Positions 20,301 through 26,732 of a DNA stretch of 64,000 nt are shown piece by piece. The number at the start of each line of letters is the position of its first letter. The first letter of the stretch is position 1. The notes below the pieces were generated by a model that was not told the origin of the DNA, searched no databases, and saw only the letters and a list, made by a program, of their open reading frames with translations. The DNA is from a virus. The DNA lies in the IMG/VR virus record IMGVR_UViG_3300042898_000852, positions 1 through 64,000 of that record; one strand, 5' to 3'. The translations under genes and the position numbers were made by a program.

Positions 20301-23300
20301 TTAGTGACTTCGACGATGATACCGATGCTATTGAAATTAATGGATCTGCAGACAAAGCTCGTATCAAAGTACAGTCGATGTCTGCTGGTACTATAACTAA
20401 GTTGTTTGTGTCCTATGGAGGTAGCGGATATACCGGCAGCGCAGAAGTTATTGAAACTGGCCAGGTTAGATTGTTTACTAAAGATACAACTAAAAATCCG
20501 TGGAATACCATCGCCTCAAGACAAGACCTAACTGATATAGAATTGTTTAAAAACATTTCAATATACGACAATGAAACCAATGTGAAAATTTCAGATATTG
20601 AAATAGTTGATCATTACAAATTAAAAATACTAGGTGCAGCCGAACAAGAATTAAAATTCAAAACGCTGTACGATCCTGCAACATATACCAACGGCACCGA
20701 TCAACAAGAAGTTGATGAATCCCAGGCCTGGTTTGAAAAACACGTTGGAGAACTGTGGTGGGACCTAAGTACTGCCAAGTGGTTGCTCTATGAACAGGGT
20801 GATATTTCCTATCGAATTGGCAACTGGAATCAATTAGCCTACGGCGCCAGCATAGATGTGTATGAATGGGTAGAATCAAAATATTTGCCCAGCAGATGGA
20901 ATGTGTTAGCAGATACAACTGAAGGTCTTGCACAAGGAATTTCAGGCCAGCCGCTATACCCGGATAACACAGCGTATTCTGTAAAGATTTTAACCAATTC
21001 TTCAACAGGTGAAACTACAGATACAAAATATTATTATTGGGTCAAGAATAAAAATATAGTGCCAAAAAATGTTCCAGGCAGAAGAATTACAGCATTGGAT
21101 GTAAAGAGCTATATTGAAAATCCAATAGGCACAGGACAGCCTATACTATCTCCGATAGCCGCAGATACTTTATTGGCTTTCAATTTTGAATCTTTGATTT
21201 CTTCAAATACCGCGTTGATTAATATTCAATATAGAAAAAATCTAAAAGCCTTGAATTCTATTCACAATGAATATCAGTTATTGACCGAAGGGGTTGCAGA
21301 CAGTCTCCCAACAGAAACCCTAGAAGCCAAATGGATAGACAGTTTGGTAGGGTATGACCTTGCTGGTAACATAGTGCCGGACGCCGGTATACCTATCAAG
21401 CAGCGATATGGTCTAAGTTTTAGACCCCGTCAGACAATGTTCAAAGATAGATTTGCCATTTTAAAAACAGTAATTATCAACATCAATTCAGTATTAAAAA
21501 CTCGAGCGTTTTCCGATACTTTGAATTTTATCAATCTTGGATCAGTTGATCCAGAACCTTCCAGTGTATTAAATCAATATGATGTACGTGTGGACACACT
21601 AACTGATCTTGCAGAAGTAGGAACAACAAGAGTTAAAAAAGCTGTGCTTAGAGCTAATATTGTTGACGGAGAAATTGATACTATTGATATCACAGATTCT
21701 GGATTTGGTTATAGAAATGCTCCATTTGTCAACATTGAAGGGAATGGACAAGGAGCCACAGCACGAGTCACTATAGACAGTCAAGGTAGAATAAATTCTG
21801 TCACAGTGTTGTCTAAAGGTCGTCGCTACACATCAGCTGTAGCAGAAATAAGATATTTTTCTGTGTTAGTTGCACAAGATAGTTCGATCAATAATTATTG
21901 GAGTATCTATTCCTGGGATGATATAAGAAAAACTTTCTTTAGATCTAAGTCTCAGGCATTCAATACTAGCAAATATTGGGAATACATTGATTGGTGGCAA
22001 GATGGTTACGGAGTAACTTCTAGAATAGTCAAAGAAATCACCGACCTTTATCAAGAACCTTCAATTTCTGTCAAGGTTGGAGATCTAATACGTATCCAAG
22101 AATTTGCCAATGGCGGATGGGCAGTATTAGAAAAAACTGATCCAACCCAAGGAAATATTCTAGATAATTACATTCTTGTTGGCAGAAAAAATGGTACCAT
22201 CAATTTAATTATTGATGATCTAGTGTCGGTGCAAAATATAGGATACGACAATACCATTGCCTTTGATGCTGATGTATATGATATAAATCCCACACAAGAA
22301 TTACGCAATATATTAAAAGCGGCCAAAGAAGATATATTCACAGAAGACCTTAGAGTAGAATGGAATAAATTATTCTTTACCAGTATTCGATATGCGTTTG
22401 TAGAGCAGCCGTATATTGATTGGGCGTTCAAAACAAGTTTCTTAAATGCCACTCACAATGTTGGAGATTTAGAGCAAAAAATAAATTATAAAAATGATAA
22501 TTTAGAAAATTTCCAAGAATACATAGAAGAAATCAAACCCTATAGAACCACAATTAGAGAATATATTTCTAAATACACAGATAGGGACATTTCATATTCG
22601 GGAACCACTGATTTTGACCTACCTCCAGAGTACTCTACTCAAGATGGAAAAATATTACCAATTAGATCAAACAGCGACAGATTCACTAGTTATCCTTGGA
22701 AATGGTGGACTGACAACAACGGATACGTTGTTACTGAAATTACTGTGTCTAACGGGGGTGCTGATTACACAGAAGTCCCTAGTGTAATAATCGAAGGCAA
22801 CGGCACCGGCGCAACAGCTCAGGCATTTGTGGCCAATGGCAGTGTTGTAGCTGTAAAGGTTCTAACCAAAGGTCAGGGTTATACACAGGCCCCTAGTGTC
22901 AGTCTAGTTGGCGGCAATGGTACCAGTCAAAGCATTGCCAAAGCTGTGGCCACAATTGGTGAAACTGCGGTAAGAACATTTGATCTTACTGTGAAATTTG
23001 ATAGAATTGCTAAACAAGGAATATACCAAACATTTACCAAATCTGAAATTTTTACAGCCACAGGAGTTTCTGCAGTTTTCCAATTGCAATATGCACCTAA
23101 TAGAGACAAGAGCAAGATTTCAATAACTAAAAATAATCAAATTGTATTGAACAGTGAATATACAATCACATTGTATACTTCCACAACGGATACATATAGC
23201 TTGATCAAAGGCAAACTAATTTTCAATACAACCCCAACTCTAGGTGATATAATAGAAATCAACTACGAAAAGAATGTAGAATTATTTGACAGTATAAACA

Positions 23301-26059
23301 GAATCGAAAACTACTATTCACCCACTGACGGAATGCGAGGCAATGAACTGGCACAACTAATGACCGGTATAGATTTTGGCGGTGTACAAATTCAAGGAAC
23401 AACTTTTGATGTTACCGGCGGCTGGGATGCTCTTCCGTGGTTTACTGACAGTTGGGACAGCGTGGAATCTAACAGTGATTTTTATTATGTGGCCGACGGA
23501 AGTACTATTGCAGTAACATTGCCATTTATTCCTGCAGCGGGAGAACAGATTTCTGTATATTGGAAACCTTCGGGAACCAGGATTCCGGGCGATATACAAA
23601 CACTCGGCGGCACCACAAATCCACAAGTTATTATAGAATCAGGAATCACTGCCCCTAAAACAATTAGAGTAGATGATCCTAATTGGATTCAAAATTGGGA
23701 TAGCTCAAATGCCACTAATCCCAACGCCCAGATGCCTACATTTGTAGGAGATGGATCTACTAGAGTAGTTGAAATCGGTCAATATATCAGTGTAGAACCA
23801 GGTGATACATTGATCTTCCGCAAGTTAGACAGTGACGGATCAGTGACCATCACCGACGTAAATCTTTTAGATACTAAATTGAGTGGCGGATCACTATCAA
23901 ATATTAGTGGTGCGTATCAAACAGCCAACGGCCTCACAGCCGAAGAAATTGTCGTAGACGGCGATAAATTTATTAGCCCAGATCAAGTGCCAGCGCCCGA
24001 AGAAAACATTCCCGGCCAAGTGCTAGAAAGTGTAAGCATCAAAGTGTTCCACACCTATCCTCAAGGATCTGCCCTGATACAAAATACCATTGCATATTCG
24101 GACGGTGTAAAATTTAAATATGCCATAGGTATTAATATATTAGAAAACAATTCAGTAATTGTTTACATTAATAAAATCAAACAAGAACTGGTTCAAGATT
24201 ATATTATAGACTATGAAACCAATGAGGTGGTATTTAATTATGTACCGATCAGTACCACCATAATTGAAATACTGGCATTTGGTCTAGGCGGTATACATTT
24301 ATTAGATTATCAAGAATTTGTTGCAGACGGTGCAACTACATTGTTTTTAACTAAAGCAATTTTCAGTCAAACTTCGTCAATATTAGTTACAGTCAACGGT
24401 GATGCCGTTGATGCTGGATTCCTAGACAGTGCTGATTTTACAGATACACTAGATAAAACTTTAGTACAGTTTGGTATTGCTCCGGCTATTGACAGTGTGG
24501 TCAAGGTGGTATGTCTAGGACCCGGCCTAGATGCAGACTCCACAGGACAGAGTATAATTAGAGTTAATAATCAAACTATTGTCTACGATGGATCAACCAC
24601 TAGATTTGTAGTAGACAAATTTGTTAATTTATCTAGGGCCTCCGCGGTATCTAACTTACTGATAAACATTAATGGACAACAGATCAAAGGACCTGATACT
24701 GTGTTAACAGTCTACGACGGAACCAACAATCAAATTACTATTGGAGTAGATCCAATAAGATTTCCAGGTTCAATAACTTATCCTGATATTCGAGTATTTG
24801 TAAACAACGACCCAACGATTCAGGTGGTAGACTATACGCTTAATTCTGGATCTAATATTATTACAGTGCGTTCAGATATTCTAGATATAGGTGATGTTAT
24901 TAGAATTGTTGTTACCGCATTTGCAGATTATCAAATAGACAGTGATGAAATTGTTTTCACAGATGCAATTATGGCCACTCTGGAAAACAATGATGACAGC
25001 ACTGCAAAAGATATAATTGAAATTGTTTGGTTTAGTGAATATCCTAGTATGGATATTGTAGCTGATCAATTTGCAGGCGGAAAAGTTCAATATCAACTTT
25101 CTAGAACTCCTATAAATTCAAATTATGTATGGGTCTATGTAAACGGAGTGAGACAAACACAGGACCGTGATTTTAGTGTATCTTTGCCGAGAGGTGTGGT
25201 ATATCTAGATGTTGAAACAACTACCGAAGATGATGTAAAAATTGTTGAATTTGGCAATGACGTATATAGATTTCCTAGTGCATATGAAATTTACAAAGAC
25301 ATGTTAAACATATACCATTTCAAACGCTACAGCAGAAATGATGTTAAACTAGCCGTAGCATTGAATTACTACGATCAAAGTATTACAGTGGTCAATGGTG
25401 ATCAACTGTATGACCCGACCGACCGACCAGTATCAGGTATTGTATACATCAACAACGAAAGAATAGAATATTTACAAAAGTCTGGAAATGTACTTACACA
25501 GCTTCGTAGAGGAAGTCTAGGAACTGCTATTGCAATAATTCACGAAGCGGGTAGTTTTGTAACAGACAGCGGCCCATTAGAAACTATTCCGTATAATGAA
25601 ACACAACACCGTTTGGATTTTGTCAGCGACGGTAGTACATTATTAGTTGGTCCTTTAGATTTTGTTCCTACACAAGGAACTAGAAGTTCATGGTACCGTG
25701 GAATTGACATTGCAACAGGTGGCCCCAACATTCCTGTAACACACGGACCGTGTGATCAATTGGAAATATTTGTAGCTGGTACTAGATTACGTAAAAACCC
25801 TGTCGATGTATTTGATGAAGATCTAGGCCCTAACGGAAGCAAAGAAATAGAAGCAGAATTCAGTGTAGATGGAACAAGCTCTTATATAAGGCTAACAAAA
25901 GCAATACCGGCGGGCACCCGTATCACGGTAATTAGGAAAACAGGAAGAACTTGGTATGATCGAGGTGTTACAACGGCATCAGCCGGAAGAACTCTACAGA
26001 AAAATGCTACTGCGATCAGCAATTTTATTTTACAAAAGACAACCATCATACCAGAATAA
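11369..26059 (+). CDS. Giant baseplate/virion structural protein (4896 residues)
   Basis: One uninterrupted frame of 14.7 kb lies directly after gp6, where T4 has gp7 and gp8, so a wedge or tail-peripheral role is likely; I see no gp7 sequence signature. Parts that can be read: an N-terminal region (1-200) rich in aromatic residues; a conserved Trp-rich stretch near 1140-1200 (LPGWWRGVYTWLYDTDRPHR); six FG-GAP-like propeller repeats starting near residues 2180, 2315, 2627, 2771, 2831 and 2910; six short W/Y modules resembling chitin-binding type 3 domains near 225, 1466, 1724, 2224, 2484 and 2662; three 'GSGYT' beta repeats near 2971, 3425 and 3790; and many 'DGSTxxF' beta-sandwich units in the last third. 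No signal peptide or membrane segment. It begins four bases after gp6. Confidence 0.8.
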   Translation: MAKDIFPQSQLPIRRTVELLPEVFQTETNAKFMSAVVDPLVQPGTLSKTVGYVGRRYGKTYNGSDVYLDTDATLRSRYQLEPGVTVKDKDKVENFYDYIDFKNQLKFFGNHLERDDLITDQDHYSWNPPIDWDKFVNFREYYWVPDGPPPITIFGQQQSITSTYRVRLGVGSSWIFFPDGLSLNPTLTLYRGQTYKFQVNAPGEGFVIKTAYDTGSLVYKPYLPYQQGQFAVFNNKLWKAKTFIAITDGSTIDEDSQDWEYVEAASQATALDYNTGITGQGATNGTLTFTVPFDAPDVLFYQSATDINRFGRFLIADIESNTKIDITNEVVGKATYVSSNAITFTNGMKVRFSGQVTPTKYSTDTWVIEGVGESIRLIRFQDLSPPTLSTTSLEVLFDDGGFDTEPFDDAATYPESKDYITINRASQDSNPWSRYNRWFHRSVLEQAHALNNSEFDSIETARAKRPIIEFSSNLQLFNHGSLAKTPVDFIDTFTTDVFSTIEGSIGYNVDGEELFNGARLLVTADTDTLANNRIYTVNFIIHNNRRQINLVETVDATSTIGDGVFVRRGLLNKGIMYHFTGTSWVPSQKKTAVNQSPLFDVFDDNGVSYGDMDTYPVSSFLGTKLVSYKVGNSIIDKELGFSLSYLNINNVGDIEFNFDWDVDTFDYHSSKEVFFKTIRQGYYKFTHTGSYANGWLKSDRTYLQPVIYSTTVAEVSTRIVSNGIKWTDVQDSEISKILIYINGIKYSGSYTRNQNIFTFPNSFKINDIVTVKVFADADPHLGYYEIPVGLEKNPLNGEVKTFTLGQAVDHVSTAIDLFEQFSGAYPGVSNLRDLTGYQNLARRFLKHSGITPTAIMLLCDKHVNIIKSIQFAKKSYTEFKNNFIKFAETATYNLDPVEFVDDILATMSKIKTQKDAFADSDMVGSGAYNLKEYIVEDTEITTFALNTKFNLTQLSRTAVYIYINNTQLTHGIDYTFNDTFGFVSISKSLAEGDVIQIKEYVSSSFCFIPPTPSKLGLYKTFIPSLFLDDTYVTPINVIQGHDGSITVAYGDFRDDVLLELEKRIYNNIKQVYTEDLFSQDAILGGYYGSSTYTKQELDSVISSEFLRWFSETNVDYLTNTFFDSEDSFTYTYSNMGDPTGQLNLPGWWRGVYTWLYDTDRPHRCPWEMLGFSQQPSWWEDQYGAAPYTKNNLLLWEDLASGIIRQGPRVGTYDRYKRATLLNHIPVDGDGNLLSPFESGAATNFVLYNNKGTFKFGDLAPVEYAWRSSSDYPFVIMLALCLMRPYEFIIETLDKSRIKVNKIGQTVNKNTNLFFKNSDIVIPTSGGNQTSGLVNYVVDYLRSRGLTESVLQKKIDNLDVNLSTRLSGFVDQSQQKYILDSKNPSASTSNIFLPQENYDINFNISAPISSPSYSAVVVEKLASGFKLFGYDISEPYFKYFEAVKSANDPLLSVGGVSENFIDWEANKIFGNGTIIRVSDIFYRCIKSHTSGIEFDAQFWQRIAKLPLVGAVEVFRRRTVNSAAVKELPYGTVFSSLQDIADFIIGYDAYLQSQGFEFTGYDGNLESAKDWITSIKELLFWSKHKWAESSLITLSPAAAKIELNIDIGVADNLLDSFYDYNILKVDGTILPVEFINVNREFKKITVDVVNDSDGIYFFRCYFVLKEHVTIFDDRTVFNDVLYDKPTGYRQERIKSRGFRTVDWDGDYTSPGFLFDNVNIQIWQPFTDYKLGDIVNYKSYNWTSLVNQQGAIQFKDSNWTKLDTTPAKGLISNFDVRVSQFEDYYNVDADGAGASQRELARHLIGYQTREYLQNLAEDNVTQFKLYQGFIREKGTANAVVKVFDKLSRITADSIVLDEEWAFNVGRLGGIDQLNEIEFEIVKDNLLVNPQAIVITNGPISKNSLDKYLRVNQTNFTRSLIPYSVDINPLTVYQGITRNAGYVKTDQIELFVRSREDILSLDISSLVENSHIWITFDNASWTVLRLNLNTALIIEDIVKDSTTSVITVTVSRKHGLTVDEIVGIKDIVNFTGFYKVVAVTDYTFGVQDGPGPVPSAPDISSIQYNIYQLTQSRFNSYQDLGDQTAALLKQGSKLWIDNTDATVGNWEVVEKQRLYVEKPITNFGATDPRNTGRAVVYADNLKQVITGIPSANSVMVYSETVTGLSVKEILQPETEFTNTTANSFGDAIAISPDNVWLAVGAPLASGVPSRFKGIYEDSYIDPLIPAASYRAGDIVLQNGKLWEATNDQQPGDGSTNTLNTLSVNFRNEDWKLVDVVYANSSGSLGPVKQGMVVLYKRKNNAWELQHTILSPRIEANEKFGSSISIGVSGANYYMSISAPGSLNDLGRVYLYKYTGTTAGSTTQILTFNGTSAVNYAVNTITFSRNHNYITGQLVRYLNGTYAGDDKSLATSPPPPEDYTILYAIRITDTVIQLATSVVNATTGTEIDLKDFGIDDSSSHTLISTATVGWKQMGDPEYRGLYTSSVSAIYSQGSKVWYEGRIYQALEDTYGDGTSLDLSTSNSWQVLDESVTEVSLPSNIALIDSGNVLPILQDSSTAILGSIYPLVTAGNFKLGEIYRIEDYGTTNFQLIGNNPAAGDGLTFKATGVGSGTGTARWISYQFAELIKAGDMFGQSQAMSRDGSVLVVGAPESDGIYIANYKGVWTDYQTYYEDDIVKYNGDYYRLVDYDPLTGGEADSSEDSTYITTSKNDVPTNSSLQGPWTFVSSEISNPSGKIFIYKRNTNDVYELAQTITAGSLIEISDVLNIDNLNTGDKFGAAVDIDYNGTTIIASSPQADVKSTDQGAVFVFKSAQSDTISYRLKQRLISHENYANEYFGSAISISPATEKIVVGASNASFNLFTIYDQGSTSFDNTNTTFSSDEGNTGQVYVFERKDQTYHLTEKLYVPDLQDWESFGSSVDCVGSVIAVGSPTYRDTVYRIGVNFTTTILLGASGNNALTVDVIIQDGVIVSAIAKDSGAGYTVSDFDDDTDAIEINGSADKARIKVQSMSAGTITKLFVSYGGSGYTGSAEVIETGQVRLFTKDTTKNPWNTIASRQDLTDIELFKNISIYDNETNVKISDIEIVDHYKLKILGAAEQELKFKTLYDPATYTNGTDQQEVDESQAWFEKHVGELWWDLSTAKWLLYEQGDISYRIGNWNQLAYGASIDVYEWVESKYLPSRWNVLADTTEGLAQGISGQPLYPDNTAYSVKILTNSSTGETTDTKYYYWVKNKNIVPKNVPGRRITALDVKSYIENPIGTGQPILSPIAADTLLAFNFESLISSNTALINIQYRKNLKALNSIHNEYQLLTEGVADSLPTETLEAKWIDSLVGYDLAGNIVPDAGIPIKQRYGLSFRPRQTMFKDRFAILKTVIININSVLKTRAFSDTLNFINLGSVDPEPSSVLNQYDVRVDTLTDLAEVGTTRVKKAVLRANIVDGEIDTIDITDSGFGYRNAPFVNIEGNGQGATARVTIDSQGRINSVTVLSKGRRYTSAVAEIRYFSVLVAQDSSINNYWSIYSWDDIRKTFFRSKSQAFNTSKYWEYIDWWQDGYGVTSRIVKEITDLYQEPSISVKVGDLIRIQEFANGGWAVLEKTDPTQGNILDNYILVGRKNGTINLIIDDLVSVQNIGYDNTIAFDADVYDINPTQELRNILKAAKEDIFTEDLRVEWNKLFFTSIRYAFVEQPYIDWAFKTSFLNATHNVGDLEQKINYKNDNLENFQEYIEEIKPYRTTIREYISKYTDRDISYSGTTDFDLPPEYSTQDGKILPIRSNSDRFTSYPWKWWTDNNGYVVTEITVSNGGADYTEVPSVIIEGNGTGATAQAFVANGSVVAVKVLTKGQGYTQAPSVSLVGGNGTSQSIAKAVATIGETAVRTFDLTVKFDRIAKQGIYQTFTKSEIFTATGVSAVFQLQYAPNRDKSKISITKNNQIVLNSEYTITLYTSTTDTYSLIKGKLIFNTTPTLGDIIEINYEKNVELFDSINRIENYYSPTDGMRGNELAQLMTGIDFGGVQIQGTTFDVTGGWDALPWFTDSWDSVESNSDFYYVADGSTIAVTLPFIPAAGEQISVYWKPSGTRIPGDIQTLGGTTNPQVIIESGITAPKTIRVDDPNWIQNWDSSNATNPNAQMPTFVGDGSTRVVEIGQYISVEPGDTLIFRKLDSDGSVTITDVNLLDTKLSGGSLSNISGAYQTANGLTAEEIVVDGDKFISPDQVPAPEENIPGQVLESVSIKVFHTYPQGSALIQNTIAYSDGVKFKYAIGINILENNSVIVYINKIKQELVQDYIIDYETNEVVFNYVPISTTIIEILAFGLGGIHLLDYQEFVADGATTLFLTKAIFSQTSSILVTVNGDAVDAGFLDSADFTDTLDKTLVQFGIAPAIDSVVKVVCLGPGLDADSTGQSIIRVNNQTIVYDGSTTRFVVDKFVNLSRASAVSNLLININGQQIKGPDTVLTVYDGTNNQITIGVDPIRFPGSITYPDIRVFVNNDPTIQVVDYTLNSGSNIITVRSDILDIGDVIRIVVTAFADYQIDSDEIVFTDAIMATLENNDDSTAKDIIEIVWFSEYPSMDIVADQFAGGKVQYQLSRTPINSNYVWVYVNGVRQTQDRDFSVSLPRGVVYLDVETTTEDDVKIVEFGNDVYRFPSAYEIYKDMLNIYHFKRYSRNDVKLAVALNYYDQSITVVNGDQLYDPTDRPVSGIVYINNERIEYLQKSGNVLTQLRRGSLGTAIAIIHEAGSFVTDSGPLETIPYNETQHRLDFVSDGSTLLVGPLDFVPTQGTRSSWYRGIDIATGGPNIPVTHGPCDQLEIFVAGTRLRKNPVDVFDEDLGPNGSKEIEAEFSVDGTSSYIRLTKAIPAGTRITVIRKTGRTWYDRGVTTASAGRTLQKNATAISNFILQKTTIIPE

Positions 26060-26062
26060 ATA
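26055..26062 (+). promoter_or_regulatory. Late promoter octamer (AATAAATA) overlapping a stop codon
   Basis: AATAAATA contains the TAA stop of the giant virion gene (26057-26059) and ends four bases before the next ATG (26067). If initiation occurs about six bases after the octamer, the first transcribed base falls within or next to that ATG. Confidence 0.55.
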
Positions 26063-26066
26063 CACT

Positions 26067-26729
26067 ATGAATAATAATTTCAACGAGCTCGATATGCCCA
26101 ACGAACAAAAACAACCAGAAAAAACACCCAACGAAAGTGGTGGATTCCACGTCGAAGGACACATAAAAATATTTGATCCCCAAACAGGCGAGGTATTTCA
26201 AGACAAACGCAATGCCATTCATTATGAAAATATGAGTGTGGCAATGGTCAACAGTCTTAGTAATCAAGGCCAAGGCTGGATTTATCAAATGGTTTTTGGC
26301 AACGGCGGAACCACAGTAGACCCAACTGGACTGATTAGCTATCTAACACCAAACACTGTAGGAGTTAACACCAGTCTGTATAATCAAACCTATGCCAAAG
26401 TGGTGGATAAAAATGCTACAGAAAATACAGATCCTATTAGAAATAAAATGGAAATTAGGCATATAAGTGGAGCCACTTACAGTGATATTATTATTAGTTG
26501 TTTGTTAGATTACGGCGAACCAGACGGACAAGATGCATTTGACAACAGTCAAGATATGAGTGGTAATTTTGTTTTTGATGAATTGGGTCTAAGATCGTAT
26601 AGCGACAGCGGCACAGGCAAATTATTAACCCATGTGATTTTTCACCCTGTTCAAAAATCTCTGAACAGACTATTACAAATTGATTATACAATTCGTGTAC
26701 AGAGTTTAACTGGATTCACGGAGGTGTAA
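26067..26729 (+). CDS. Conserved virion protein between giant baseplate protein and tail fibres
   Basis: A 220-residue protein I do not recognise by name. An acidic, Pro/Asn-rich N-terminus (1-30) precedes a beta-rich body (GGFHVEGHIKIFDPQTGEVF, then WIYQMVFGNGGTTVDPTG). The 'vTGfv.i.d..tGev' beginning and 'fGNGG' segment are common in small fibre-adapter proteins. Sandwiched between the baseplate and fibre genes, it may connect fibres to the baseplate. I start at ATG 26067 rather than upstream because the earlier part of the frame overlaps the giant gene. If transcription begins at the late octamer, ATG 26094 (MPNEQ), after a GAG-containing stretch, could be the real start. Confidence 0.6.
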   Translation: MNNNFNELDMPNEQKQPEKTPNESGGFHVEGHIKIFDPQTGEVFQDKRNAIHYENMSVAMVNSLSNQGQGWIYQMVFGNGGTTVDPTGLISYLTPNTVGVNTSLYNQTYAKVVDKNATENTDPIRNKMEIRHISGATYSDIIISCLLDYGEPDGQDAFDNSQDMSGNFVFDELGLRSYSDSGTGKLLTHVIFHPVQKSLNRLLQIDYTIRVQSLTGFTEV

Positions 26730-26732
26730 TAA

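Noticed and set aside
11369-26059. Naming the giant protein gp7 or tail-fibre gp34
   Set aside because: Position suggests a wedge protein, but I see no sequence signature of gp7, gp8 or gp34; the name is left open.
25956-26066. Upstream extension of the 26067 gene by 37 codons
   Set aside because: It lies inside the giant virion gene in another frame and carries no ribosome-binding site; the composition (many Arg, Gln, Lys) looks like a shadow reading.
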